DNA of 64,000 nt from Asterella californica (taxonomy: Eukaryota; Streptophyta; Marchantiopsida; Marchantiales; Aytoniaceae). The notes under the pieces were generated by a model. The model did not search any database, was not told the origin of the DNA, and saw nothing but the letters and a program-made list of their open reading frames with translations. The position numbers and the translations under genes were made by a program. The stretch is taken from the NCBI GenBank assembly GCA_036924285.1, contig JAYKYS010000009.1, positions 20,192,001 to 20,256,000 on the forward strand, in the 5' to 3' direction. How positions within the stretch are numbered: position 1 is the first letter of the stretch; each line of letters begins with the position of its first letter. Positions 11,650 through 23,869 of this stretch are shown here, in pieces.

Positions 11650-12580
11650 CAATTTACATTTTTCAAATTAGACCTTACTTTATCGCACCTCCGATCAACA
11701 ACAGAAAGTTAAGCAGGTTTACCGCCGTGTGAACACACTACACAATATAAATAAAAAACCACACATGCTTATAATCTTTTGTATATACACTTTAAATTGA
11801 ATGTTCCGTACATATATATGGTCGGTTGCTGAGATACACGTTTCTCATTCATATGACATGACAATCTGATCATGACATTTTGACCGGTTGAACATGTTGT
11901 TACAAGTCAAGGATGCGGTAGAGTAATGTAATCTTAATACGGATTGTATCGAATCAAACAAACGTATTAGGGATACTATCAAGCAAATATTGACAAAAAT
12001 ATACGGGATGCATTTAAGAAATTTATGACATGACGCATTATACGGTTGGAACAGATACATCAAAGTTACATGAACGTGAACGAATATAAAAAGATCTTTT
12101 GCCATGAAACTATGGAAAATTATCATAGTATCTGAACCACAAAGTAACAAAATAATTTATGACCAGCTTGCTATCCTTGCACTACTTGACCTACCTCATC
12201 AAGAAAAACAGACTTTGATTGGGAGATCGTGGTTGTATGGTGCTAAAGTACTAACAGATTGATACCGCCATCATTTACAGTTTCAAGATCCACAGAAAAA
12301 CTGACTAACAAAGCTGTGATAGTATCTCGGAAGAAGATAACACATCAGGGTGAGACATACTCGACTGATGCAGGTTACACTTCAAGATCAGATTCATCAA
12401 CCAGCAGCGCAAGTGAATGAAAAGGAGACCCTATTCAGTGATAAACTATCTTCAATGTTACAAAGCCGATTAAGAAGATGATGAGAACTAGACCGAATAA
12501 CAATCACATCTAGGTCATGAGAGTATACAGACCAGTCATACGGATGATATAGTACTTCCAGGAGCATCCTAAAACCTGGT
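11650..12580. other. No gene seen
   Basis: AT-rich to about 12150, then mixed composition. Open frames at 11845-12150 (minus) and 12397-12726 (minus) have no recognisable motif, and the latter overlaps readable plus-strand retroelement sequence. Confidence 0.45.
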
Positions 12581-12589
12581 GATAAGCGA

Positions 12590-13340
12590 GGGAAAGAATT
12601 GAAAGATTTTAGTTGTAGTGCAAGGAAAAGACTTGGAAGTATATTGTCAGATGTTGACCCACTACCAAGATATTTTTGCCTGGACTGGAAAAGACATGAG
12701 AGATACTTGCGTAGGGGGAAGAACATCGTATTGATCTCATCGAAAGATCAGTACCTGTGCGACAAAGACAGTCCGACTCCACACAAAATATTATTTATTG
12801 GTTAAGGACGAGATAGATAAGTATTTAAAGATGAGTATTATTTTTCATGCGTTAAGCAGTGAATGGGTAGCACCCATGACACCTAAGAAGCAAACAGGAA
12901 AAATAAGAGTCTACCTAGATTTTAGGAAGCTTAACGCAGCAACGAGAAAAGACCACATGCCTTTATCTTTTACTGATACTATGTATCTGAAAAGGAATGC
13001 TACAATATTCTAACTGGATTTTTAGCGTATAATCAAGTGTCCATTAGAGAACAAGATAAAGACAAGACTATCTTCACTACAGATTGTGGTACTTATGCTT
13101 ATCACAAAAATGTCTTTTGGACTATGCAATGCACCAGCTACCTTTTAGAGGATTATGACATCGATGTTTCAGGATTATTTGTGAATTTTTTTAGAGATTT
13201 TTATAGATGATTTTTGTGTTTTTGACACATGTAAGGAACATGCAGAGTGTTTAACCAAAACTTTTCAGAAGTGTAGAGAAGCCAGACTTGCATTACAACC
13301 CAAAAAATGTTTCTTCATAATGACTGAAGGAATACTTCTC
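12590..13340 (+). pseudogene. Ty3/gypsy reverse transcriptase fragment
   Basis: From 12798 a plus frame reads VKDEIDKYLKMSII, SSEWVAPM, GKIRVYLDFRKLNAATRKDH and FTDTMYL, the finger and palm of a gypsy RT. After a stop near 13011 it continues as YNQVSIREQDKDKTIFTTD and GTYAYHKNVFW. In a shifted frame at 13180-13335 it reads FLEIFIDDFCVFDTCKEHAE, then LALQPKKCFFIMTEGIL; the F-I-D-D catalytic box is intact. The preceding 12590-12790 (VDPLPRYFCLDWKRHERYL) is an in-strand frame I cannot assign. No LTRs flank it. Relatives are non-chromovirus gypsy elements; the RNase H/integrase piece at 26280 could be from the same lineage. Confidence 0.8.
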
Positions 13341-13349
13341 CTGCAAATG

Positions 13350-16300
13350 TTCAAAATCTGTGATTTCAAACATTTACATGAGAGTTGAGTCTGACAAGGC
13401 AGTCGGCAGTTATCCATATGGGTGGACCAAACCAGTTGTCCAACAGGGTAGTGAAATAGATTTGACATAGAAAATTTGAAATCAACTTGACATTTTCTCA
13501 ATGTGTGACTCGGATTATTTCAAATTGCCATGATTTGCTAGTTGTCAAAATTTAGAACAAACTTTATCGTAGATTAACATCGTCGTCTCTTATTCAGAGA
13601 GATACAAGTTGTCGAAAATTAGTGACGGCTTGTAATGAAATCAAAATGCATGATTTCTCAAAATAGTCGAGATATTATATTTTAGACGTGTTTACGAAAA
13701 GAGGAGAGATTTAAGAGGAGGGATTTAAGAGGTTATCATGTGAAGATGAAGCACACCAGGAGTGATGTAATAGTCAAGGTTACCACATAGTAAGTACAAC
13801 TATATCAAGAAGTTACTAGACGCAATTAATAGTTATAGTGATTGCAATAGAATTATGTAGGAGGAGGTGTGCACGCAAAGATACATACATGGATATTGAC
13901 ATGGAATATTACTTTAGTCGTTTCTAAATAGTTTCACAAATAAACCTTCGGTTGTCCATGACTCCATACTCTCTACCGATTCCATTTCCATGTATTCTTC
14001 AGTGGACAATTCACTTTTCCAGTCTCTAGATCATTAGTGATTTCTAATTTAAAGTTCTTGGGTGATGGAGGACCGATATCTAAGAAGTCATTGTTTTATA
14101 TTATTTTCCAAGGCTATGGAATGTGAGATAACACAACATCTCCACAACCCTCATATAAACCAACAAATCTTTTCAGCGCTAGTTTAAACAGGTTTCATTA
14201 CCTGTTTCAGCCAAGGAAATCAAGGTATATTTCAGCCGTTTTATAAATCAAAGAATATTTTTAGAGCTAGTCCAAATAAATCTGCATAACCAGTTTCAGA
14301 AAATTATTTATAGCTCATAAATATTTCCAAAGCAAACTGAAACATGTTATAGTCAAATTATATTGCCGGTCAAATTGCCTTATGTAAACCCCGGGAGTTC
14401 TCTAACGAATGTAAGTAAAAATATGATTTTTTTAAATATAACTTTAATTTTTCAATTTTTAAAAAGAATATTTTCCAATCTTTAAATGATTTTAAAGTAA
14501 AATATAATACTTTTATATAAAATATGATTTCTCTTTAGAGTATTGTCTTTTACTTATAAAATATGATATTTTGAATAAAAAAAATTTTGAAAAATAAGTG
14601 TAGTAAAATACTTCTTTACTCGCAGGTGTTATCTGCCAAATACAAAGAGTTGCCATCGAGATGGAAACTTGTTTCATTATGAAATGCCAAAAATGTTTTA
14701 TCAGCTGTTAGAGTTCAAATGGAATTGATGTTGCCAAATCTGAAACGTAAGAGATAAAATTTCTAAAATTTGTAAATATTCAAATGTGCGGTCATGTTTT
14801 ATAAGACCAGATTGAGACAAAACATTCTCCACAAAATGCGAGTGACATAAATTTCATGTTCAATCCTCCACCGGATCCAAAACCATAGAATAAATATATA
14901 CTAGCTCGAGGACGAAAGTGTATATTCTTTGCCACTAGAAGATGCATGTAGATATGTCAAATCTTTTGATCATCTTTCGTCACTTGACAGTAAATGAATC
15001 ATATTAGTCTTAGCAAATTTTGTAATCTTGCATACAACTTGTAGTTGTATTGCAAGTACCAGCAACTTCCTCCCAACAGACTCTATCTTCTCTCACACGA
15101 TAGTGTGCGAAGATCTGCAGACGCTCGTTTGTAACTCACCGTCATATTCATATACAAATTGAATAACTCGACACTTTCTGCTCAAAGAGGAAGGGATCTG
15201 ATAATGCTCCTTAATAGTTCACTGCAGACTTCTCTCTCTAAAGTGAAAAATCCACCAGATCAAATCCGAAATAACTTTGCCGTTAAATTTATCACAAAAT
15301 TTAGCAGCCTAACAACGTCAAGCCATGATTCGATAAACTCGCTGGCTTTTATACACTTTTAGCCATGGTACACTTTTAGCCATCTTTTTGCATTTGCATA
15401 AAATTCTTTTTCGTGCTGGAAATCATTTTGCGGTTGGTGAAATAGATAAGTCCCGAGAAGTTGATCCCAAGTGTGCGATAAGACCATAAAAACTGCACAC
15501 TGCATGATGAGAGCATGGATATAACAAAATAGATATATAAATTATAATTGTTGATAAAACAAAACTACATCTTATATGGGAAGTTTACTCCATAATTATT
15601 TTAGATGAAATAGGTATTCAAACCTTACCTTTATAAAATGATTGCTTGGGCAAACACAGGAAACTATTGGTTTCCAAACATTATTCTGTTTAGTAGCGTT
15701 AAACGACATTGCTCGACAAGTATAGTAGGTAGCTTTCAGCAAAATGTACACCCATGCAAGTCCCGTGATGTACTTTACAATGAGCAATAAAAAGATACAT
15801 GACAGGACATTAAATCAATAAAGAATTATTCGTGCACTTATGTGCACGAAAGTTATGGGGCAGGTACACAGATTCCAATCAAAATATCCATCACAGTCAA
15901 AGAGTAAATAATAATAACAAAGCAAGAAAGGGACATATACAACAATATTATATACATTCGACTTCTGCAATATGCATTTGCATATCTTTCCATCGATTGG
16001 AAAGAACCTGCAAGAGGACAAACCTTACAAATAGTTCAACTTGTTGTTTGAACTTCACATAAATTTCAATATTATTTTCGAGTGTCACTTTCTGTGTGCC
16101 AATTCCATTGGGCCCCAGCTTGTTCCAAGAGTATCAAACATATTCGTTTATCAAATTCAGACAATAGCAATATGGAAGAGTACTGCATTAGCATGCTCAA
16201 CCACTTTTGAAGAACTTTGGCCTGCTTTCTGCTATAGGAAAAGATATAAATATTATATAAAAATATATTATATAAAATATTAAAAAATTTATTAACTAAT

Positions 16301-16420
16301 GATTAAATCTGAGTTATGGGGATGATTAGTCTATCAACAATCAGGAACTGATATCAAGAAAAATCTCATGATTTTTATAAAAATCAGAAAATATATATCT
16401 AACTTGATAATTATATTTGA
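13350..16420. other. AT-rich DNA, no gene seen
   Basis: No recognisable gene. Long AT runs at 14420-14620 and 16240-16420. Open frames at 13265-13501, 15159-15362, 15596-15787 and 15815-16283 lack recognisable domains. Confidence 0.55.
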
Positions 16421-16421
16421 T

Positions 16422-16514
16422 ATAATTATCAAAGTTTATAATTATAACTTGGATAATTATCAAAGTTTATAATTATAACTTGGATAATTATCAAAGTTTA
16501 TAATTATAACTTGG
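16422..16514 (+). repeat. 31-bp tandem repeat, three perfect copies
   Basis: Units 16422-16452, 16453-16483 and 16484-16514 are identical, followed by a partial copy. The unit contains TAATTATCAAAGTTTATAAT. Perfect identity suggests recent slippage or amplification. Confidence 0.9.
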
Positions 16515-16726
16515 ATAATTGTAGAGGTCTGTATCTATCCTCTGATATCAATTTTTTTCTGATATCAGTTGCTGATTACTGACAGCGTTCTCATTGTCAT
16601 GGATTATAAAAAATTCTAAACGTAACCCATTATTCATGCACTGCAGAAATTATAAATGCAGCAACTTGATCACATATTAGTTTATAATTTAAACTTTATT
16701 GACAAAAGTGTCAAGTATCGAATTGA

Positions 16727-17047
16727 ACCCCGAGTATGACTACAAGTGCTCGTGGTAATCCATAATAGTTTATTTTGCAGGTTTCTCTTCAGAGAACTGA
16801 GAATGCATTATGCAAAAAATGATTTGGTGATTATTTTTCATCTCAGTTTAGATTTTGTGAAATAAGAAATCAAATGAAAGCTATTCACTACTTTACAACT
16901 TATGATGCATCTCAAAGCAAACTACTTAGCATTGACAGAGAAATGTTAAGATAAAAATTTCAGGATTTCTTGGAACTAGAATAGAATATTTTCTTCAGAT
17001 TAAAAGAACATTAAGGAAAAAAAAACATTATATTTCATACTCGGGGT
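16727..17047. repeat. Short inverted repeat pair (ACCCCGAGTATG)
   Basis: ACCCCGAGTATG at 16727-16738 is exactly inverted at 17036-17047, enclosing about 300 bp of AT-rich sequence. It could be the ends of a small element; no flanking duplication was found. Confidence 0.4.
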
Positions 17048-17340
17048 TTAAGCTTGCTTCTCTCTTCTATTTTCATAGAAGTTGGAAAAAGTGAATATGT
17101 ATGTTCGATGAGCTTTTGGGGAATTTTTATTCGTTTAATGATATCAGAAAATATATAAATATTAAAAAAATTCATATACTAAATTAATAAAAAAACAAAA
17201 AGAAAAAAAAAACAAAAATTATTACCCCATGTCTAGAAACACTAACAAACTATAAACCATAAGAGATGAATAAACAATTGAGATACCAAAAATATAAATC
17301 CGAAGACATCGAGCGGTTTATACATTAATAAACAGTATTG

Positions 17341-17390
17341 CATATGTATTCACCTCCTGCATCTTTCGATACAGGAGGTGAATACATATG
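17341..17390. repeat. Perfect hairpin, 19 nt arms
   Basis: Arms 17341-17359 and 17372-17390 are exact inverse complements (outer word CATATGTATTC) around a 12-base loop. Confidence 0.9.
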
Positions 17391-17449
17391 CACGGGTGCT
17401 CACACTTCTAGCTTCATGGAAGTTGGAAGAGGTGAAGTAAGCGAAGTGA

Positions 17450-18750
17450 AGGTAATACCAAATCCGTTTCTCTTTCACCCTCGTTAGATTAACATATTTT
17501 CCTCTGGAAATCCCCGATATCTGCAAAAGGGAACTAAAGCACGCAGTTGCTGTCCTCTCTTTCGTCTTTTCTCTGCAAAGTAAGTACAGCGCGCGGGTGT
17601 GATCTGGACATCAGTGGTTCAAATTCGAATCTGACAGCTGAGGCATTGCATGGGAGAGCATAAGCCGCGCTCGAGGGCGGGCTCGATAATGATAAGACTT
17701 TGTTATAAAGTGCGACAGGAGGCGGCTATGAATAGCTGGCGCCGGAGTTCTTCTACATACTTGGCACTACACACTGCTCGACATGTGTGATGGACATGTG
17801 ACCGGAGAGTTGGAGTGAGCGGTCGCTTGGGGCTAATTGCGCGGCAATTTTAGCCCCACGACTCCACGTGATACTTATACGCATGCTGTTCCGTCCGTTT
17901 GCGCTTATGATCAACCGAGTTCGAATTTATCGCGAGTTAGGACTAGGGCTTGGTTCAACCGACCTGACCTGACCTTTTCACCGTGAGTGTATCGTAGTAG
18001 TGAATCCAAGGGTCCACAGCCCATCCCGTCAGTCTACAATCTTGACGATAAGGCATCAGCTAAGGTAAACATCAGCTTGGCTACAGCCTGAGTTGATCTG
18101 GTTCTCTGCCTTTGGTCGGGGAAGTACCGGTACATCATCTGTACTCGCTGAGGGTACAGTAACAAGTTTGTCTTATATGTAGGTCTGCAAGCAGTAAACG
18201 TCTGTATGCCAGTCTATGAGCGTGAAGGGATCTTGGGATTGGTGTTTGGCGGATTCTTGGCTGGTTCATGATGGGACGAACGGAAGACCACCGAGTGCTC
18301 TACTGAGGTGTCCGCTTGCGTGTTGACAGGTTTCAGTCTCTTTTTCCTTTCGACCTTTTCTGTGAAACCCGGACGATTCCGGGTCGATCCGGTGAACGTT
18401 TATTATCAAGAATGTTCGTCTCTTGGGCGTTACAATCTATGCAGTGAGCATGGTGGCAGCAAACCGCAGTTTGCTCGCTCCTCGGTTTGGCGTAAGCGGA
18501 GAAACCACTTTAGTGTTCGTATTCACTATTCTGTAGGTGTAATAGGGGTGTCAATGTTCGGAACTTTTTGTAAAGATTTTTGATATCCAGGAAGGAGTTA
18601 CCAGGGGGAGTCCAAGTTAAACCCCTCCTCCTGGTATAAAAGGGTCTCATATGGAATATTCTTCTTAGATTCTTTTTAGAATTCAAAATTTCTCTCCGAA
18701 ATCTGGAACACAGAAAATCTTAGAATTTAACAAACTGGGTTCTGATAATG
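17450..18750 (+). other. GC-richer patch with TATA-like box; possible LTR
   Basis: Clearly richer in GC than its flanks. At 18635-18642 TATAAAAG follows a CCTCCTCCTGG stretch. That resembles an LTR promoter or U3/R boundary, and the ATGGTGGCAGCAAACC word near 18449 could be an element landmark. The open frame at 18308-18583 has no recognised domain. I could not pair it with a second LTR or an internal region. Confidence 0.3.
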
Positions 18751-18869
18751 CTTAGATGAAAATCAAATTTTATTTTGTAAAAATGTAACATTTTTCAGTC
18801 GCTTTCCAACGCTACCTACAACGTCAACAACGGAAGTCATACTCAAACATTATGAAAAGGTGCAGTTTG

Positions 18870-18940
18870 CTCTGGGTAGCCCAGAGGTCCGTCTTTCACG
18901 TCCGCGCACGTCAAAAATGAAGAGTCTGGGTAACCCAGAC
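18870..18940. repeat. Two small CTGGGTARCCCAG palindromes
   Basis: 17-base near-palindromes at 18870-18886 (CTCTGGGTAGCCCAGAG) and 18924-18940 (GTCTGGGTAACCCAGAC), 54 bp apart. Confidence 0.7.
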
Positions 18941-19319
18941 CCTAAATATCAGGAGCAGAAGTTTAAGCTGAAAGATTCTCAGACGTCAAGAGAAACAAAT
19001 CCGTAAAATAAGATCAGAGAACTTTGTATATGATCACGGGTCATTAAGAAGTATGACTTTGAATTGAATTAAATTAAAAGAATTAGTTTTTCATTATTAA
19101 TTCTTCTTTCCGACGGTTGGATTTTATAACCTCAACCTCTAATTCCACACAGTCACAACTCACGGCCAGAAGGGACCAAAGACTTTTGAAAAGAAGCCCG
19201 TGGCATTTTCCAGCAGGCACCTCGGAAGGTACTTATAGGAGTCATTCGTGGAGGTATAGCTGCAATCGTAACTCTAGCCGGCGGCGATAGAATATGAAGA
19301 AATGTTTATAATTCTGACT

Positions 19320-20255
19320 CCTTTTACTATTTCTGCCACGACTTAACGACTACTTTGCTTGTCGCTGAATGCTTCATGAAGTTGTAGTAATATTCTGCAA
19401 GACTGAACCACTTTGTCGAATCACTTAGGTTCGCGTTCACATAATTCCTCAAGTATTGATTCAGAACCGAGTTAACTCGTTGTATTTGTCCATCTGTCTA
19501 AAGACGAAAAGTGATACTAAATTTTAATTTAGTCCTCAACTTTTAGAACAAGTGTTTTCAAAAGATACTTGTGAACTTAGAATCTCGGTCTAAAGTCCGG
19601 TCTCGAGGTAATCGAGTAGTCGATCTCGATGTAATCCATGTGAAACTCATCAAGTATCTAAGAACAACCAAGGTGTCGTGAACGTTGTTGTGGTATCCAA
19701 AGTCGAGGTAAACTTCGCTAGTTTGCTAAACTAGTCAACTATCACAAAGATTACATTATATCCGTTTGAGTCAGGCAGAGACGTGATGAAGTCCATGCTA
19801 ATACTTTCTCAAGGTCTAGCTGGAATCGGCAAAGGATGAAGCAAACCCTATTTCTTTGCATAAGAAACTCGATTCACTCGACATATTACGAATATCTTAA
19901 TAAAGTGGACAACATCGTCTTTCATGTGAGGCCAATAAAGTTTTTTAGCTATCACTGCTAAAGTGGATTTTTCTCTTTTATGGCATGATAACGGTGCACC
20001 ATGACACTCTTTGAGCAATTTAGTCCTAATTTTTTCTTGTCCCACATAAACTCGACTTTGTTTGAACATGAGTAATCCATATCAACTGCATGTTCTGTAA
20101 CTTCATTTCTCACTTGAGCTATTATTGGTACTCATTCGCTTGGTCGTCGCCCATGTAACGTTCACGTATTCGTCTCTCCAAGTCTGACTCTTTAGGATAT
20201 ATAACTCGCAAAATATGTGTTGATGATGAAAAATATCCTCCTTGCGTAACGAAAA
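19320..20255 (-). pseudogene. Chromovirus integrase (decayed)
   Basis: Integrase joins element DNA to the host chromosome. The frame at 20069-19848 (minus) reads KLLKECHGAPLSCHKREKS, then KKLYWPHMKDDV and FIKIFVICRVN. These correspond to the HHCC zinc-binding domain, with H and C positions partly changed. The catalytic core follows across stops: SISMDFITSLPDSNGYNVIF (first Asp), a decayed second Asp region near 19600, and FRQMDKYNELTRF (the PQTDGQ-equivalent) near 19480. 20255-20100 reads VIYPKESDLERRIRERYMGD, the linker before integrase. The core is broken by several stops. Confidence 0.75.
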
Positions 20256-22700
20256 TTAACTAACAAAAACTGAAAATATGAAAAAAGTACAATGTCTGAG
20301 AATCACATCGCTTATATACTCTCTCGTCCGAAGATGACGGATCTCATTATAAAGAAAAGATTACATCTAGATCGTATGATCACGACTCCCCACTTGGCGG
20401 AACCAAAGTTTATGCTCTACCTAACTGTAAAGTCTGTCATATACTTCATAACGATAACCGTCTCCTTAAGCTCCTTCAAATCTCGTATTCTCCTCTCGGC
20501 TATTCTAACTATCCTACTCTTAGCCGAAGGATCTGATGCTGTGGTCAGTTATATCCGAAGTCGCGTGAGAAGCTCCTCTTCTGATGCGTCGAGCTCACTG
20601 ACGAAGTACGTAGTCTCTACCTTATCCACCTTCGTCCGAAGCTCTTCGGCCTTCGCATCTGCAGTTGCCTTCACCTCATGAGCTTTCGCTAGCTCATCAT
20701 CTCTTGTGGCCAACTGCTCCAGCAAAGCATCTCTCTCTGATTTCATATCATGAAAACGCGAAGTCATGAGATTGAGCTTAGTCTGTCAATCGTGCATCTC
20801 TTGTGAAGCCCTTGTCTGCTCTTCAGACTTCGTCTGTTGTAAAGCATCGCGCTCCAGCGTCATCTTCTTTAAGTCTTCTTCAGAGGTCTCCAACTTTGTC
20901 ACCAATCTGTCCTTCTTCACGAGTCATCCTTGTCGGTCGAAGTGCACTGCGCTAAGAAGATCGGTTAGAGATAGAGGTACCTTCGTCTCATTCTCATAAA
21001 CATGGCGCTGCATATCAAGTTGCGCCAGGATCGGTAACGCTATACCACTGAGGAATTCCAATGTCTGCTCAAACATTCTCAGCTCTTTTCCGATACTCGG
21101 ATCCCTCGGTGCTGATGTTGTCGCTTCGTCTTGCTGTGATGAAGTCCGAAGTTCTTCCCGAGATGTCTCCTTCTGTATCTGTGTTGCTCTCGAATGTATC
21201 CTCCTCATAACAAACTCTTTTTGGTCCGCGTTAGTTCGACTTCCTCCTGGACGTGATTCTCCAACAATCTCCACTGAAGAAGACTTTGCAGGAGATTGAA
21301 CATCTTCGGCTCTTTCGTCCGAAGTCATAGTGGTCGTCCTCCTTGCTTTCTTCTCCTTCCTCGAGGTTACACCACATGATGTCCCCTCCGTCATCTTCCT
21401 CTTCGTTCGAGTACTAGATCCCGCTGAAGTCACTAGAGTTATCATTTCTTCACGTCGAGGAGTTGGCCCTATTAACAATTCGCCTTCGGACGTGATCTTT
21501 TGTCCGAACTTCTCTTCTTCTATTGGAGTTAGTAACCTCATTCTCTAGTAGAAGACCGTTGTGAAAGCCGTGAAGTACATTGATTCATCCTCGCCAAACG
21601 TACTGTACAGCTTCTGTACATGTTCATGGAATATCTTCGCCCAGTACACCTTCTTTCCTGCGAAGATCTGCTCAATGAAGTGTATCTGCCAGTTGGCCAG
21701 ATACGAAGTTTGATACGGCTTGAAGATCGTGTTCAAGACGATCGAGACATCTCTTCGAAATGAGTCGATGTAGCTATGTACCTTGAAGCCGTTCTACCCC
21801 ACAAGCATCGCTGAGAACAACTCGCTATACTTCGTCACCTCCTCCGAAGATGGCTTGCAAGTACTGTCGTAAAGAAGATCCCCTCGTCGACCTGCATCGT
21901 CAATGCCCAGAGTGAAACTCCAATGCGATAAGGTCCAATTGTTCCATCGTCCTCTTAGGTCATCCGAAAGGTGTCCTCTGCAGACGAGGATCTCTTGCAC
22001 CAGCTCCGAAGATATGACTCCCCAATTCTCCATCAGGAACGCCATTCTCATTGTCTCCAATCGATCTTGATACGGCGTGAAGTCTGGCCACTTCGTCGCA
22101 ATGGTCTTCAGTTTCACAAGCGGCTTCTCCGAAGTCTGCATCCCTCTCATCTGGTAATAGTTGAAAATCGAAGTCCTTCGCCTCCTGAGTACGAAATCCT
22201 TCTTCACTAACTTCTCTCGCTCTTAACCTACGAAGTACCACTTCGCCGAAGTCTCTCTCCGCCTCTGTCGCACAGATAGTTCCGGAGCGCTACAGTAAAC
22301 TTGCAAGCAAAAACAGTAAATAGTAAAAGTGATTTGCTTTTAACTCTTCTTATAGCCATTTCTTCTCGCTTCCCCACGCGCAAAGTTCCTCTTGTCCCTC
22401 GACCGCGAAATTGTGTGAACTTTTGTCGCATTTTGGTCCTCCTTCCCAAGGTCATAACTTCGTCATCCGACGTCCGTTCTCAGCAAATGAGGTATCCTTG
22501 GAAAGCTCTTCGTCTGTAGAATGCAGCTAGGTTATCATTTCAAAGATATACACTTCATAGTTCCTATATTTCTACTCAGCATCATTCTTCGGCTTAGAAA
22601 CTCTACACTACAACTAAACTTATTCTATTTGTCATCTATGCTAACTAATATACTATTTTACTTAACAAAAACAAAAATTTTCTAACAAAATGAAAATCTA
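20256..22700 (-). mobile_element. Element K3: divergent coiled-coil element inserted in chromovirus pol
   Basis: The RT frame (IYIDDILIYSR, then a CEE-like end) stops matching at about 22700, and chromovirus coding resumes at about 20255. Between them is a unit whose single minus-strand frame is homologous to K1 and K2. Both ends are T-rich on the minus strand and contain GTTTTTGTTA(G/A). The RT C terminus and RNase H are missing, so insertion came with, or was followed by, a host deletion. No target duplication was found. Confidence 0.65.
20549..22241 (-). pseudogene. K3 reading frame: uncharacterised coiled-coil protein
   Basis: About 550 codons on the minus strand, broken by stops at about 21794, 21545 and 20923. 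N-terminal part (22207-21794): YYQMRGMQTSEKPLVKLKTI, then WPDFTPYQDRLETMRMAFL. Conserved middle (21780-21480): GFKVHSYIDSFRRDV, WQIHFIEQIFAGKK, WAKIFHEHVQKLYS, FTAFTTVFY and LLTPIEEEKFG, which aligns with K1 at 33830-33540. Then a long basic/serine-rich low-complexity region (21480-21150) and a C-terminal coiled coil (20990-20549: ERDALLEQLATRDDELAKAH). Function unknown; no transposase triad or nuclease motif seen. CCGAAG/CTTCGG words are frequent. Confidence 0.6.
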
Positions 22701-23351
22701 AGCCTTCACATACTCTTGAGTAGATCAAGATGTCATCGATATAAATGATGATAAACTTGTCTATCTCCTCATGAAAAATTGTGTTCATCAATGTAGTGAA
22801 CATCGAAGGGGCGTTGTAGAGTCCAAATGACATCACCACGAATTCAAATGATATGTATCTAGGTCGACAAGCTGTCTCTTCTCAATATCTAGATCAGTTA
22901 TACATATATTGTTGAAGTAATTCGCGCCCGCTAACTTATCAAATATATCATCTATCCTTGACAAGGGATAATTATTCTTCAACGTCACCTTATTGAGTGC
23001 ACAAAAATCTATTCAAAGTCTCAACTTCCCATCCCTTTTCTTTGCAAAAAGAATTGAGGCTCCATAAGATGACTATCCCCGTCTCAATAGCTCACCAAGT
23101 TGCCTTTTCAACTCAAGGAGTTCCACTTGATTGAGTCGATAAAGAGACTTAGAGGGTGGTTATGACTTTGGTAAGACCTCGATCTTGTGGTCCACCACCC
23201 ATCGTGGAGGTAATTCAACAAGTAGCTCATCCGTCAAGACATCCTCAAACTCCTTAATCACTTCACGAAACACTTTCAGAAGTTTAGTCACGTCTCCTAA
23301 TATTTCCTCTTGTCTGTCATTCGTCATCAAATCTACAACTCGCATCAACAC
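22645..23351 (-). pseudogene. Chromovirus reverse transcriptase (N-terminal part)
   Basis: Minus frames read EFEDVLTDELLVELPPRW and VDHKIEVLPKS (RT start), [71 protein letters not shown] and IIYIDDILIYSR. The YIDD catalytic box is intact. The thumb and RNase H are absent because of the K3 insertion. Several stops and a shift around 22850-23160 inactivate it. Confidence 0.85.
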
Positions 23352-23379
23352 ATGACTTCATCGTTGAAGTCCATCTGTT

Positions 23380-23860
23380 TGTCTTTGATTCACGCGAAAT
23401 CATCAATTTTTTGTACCTTTCGGATCAGCCTCACTCCCAACTTTCGTCTTTTTACTTTGACGCTCAATCTCAAAGGTTTTTGTTTAAGTTTCACTTCGAA
23501 CCTATCCAAGAAAGTGTTTCACAAAACTGCATGGATGTCATCCATCTCATACAGCGTGAAGTTCTCTGTGAACTTCAACTTCTCAGGCAAATCGTACGTC
23601 CAAGACCACTTCAGAAGTTTGGTACGTCTTGTCCTTGACAAAGCATACCTAAATAGACTTGTTTGCCATGGAGGTTACAAGCCCAACTTCTTCACCAACT
23701 TTGGACTTATGAAGGAGTGTGTCGCTCTTGTCTCCACAAAGAAGGTAACATCACGGTTAGCAACTTTAGCTTGTAGAAACATAAATCCTAGAGTCTTCTT
23801 TGTGGTGCCTAAGCTCACAATCATCTAGCCCTCCAACAAATCATTTGCAACAAATGCATT
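23380..23860 (-). pseudogene. Chromovirus aspartic protease (catalytic motif lost)
   Basis: The frame reads TFFVETRATHSFISPKLVKK, matching the retropepsin active-site segment usually written as VDSGATHSFIS. Here Asp-Ser-Gly is replaced by Glu-Thr-Arg, so the catalytic aspartate is gone. It lies between the zinc knuckle and RT, as expected. Confidence 0.75.
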
Positions 23861-23869
23861 CATGTTACA

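Noticed and set aside
17585..17650. tRNA-like GGTTCAAATTCGAATC word
   Set aside because: Only a T-arm-like piece; no acceptor stem, D-arm or anticodon arm in the right positions.
20292..20681. 129-codon plus-strand open frame
   Set aside because: Antisense to the K3 coiled-coil frame; serine-rich because it reads the complement of Glu/Ala/Lys codons.
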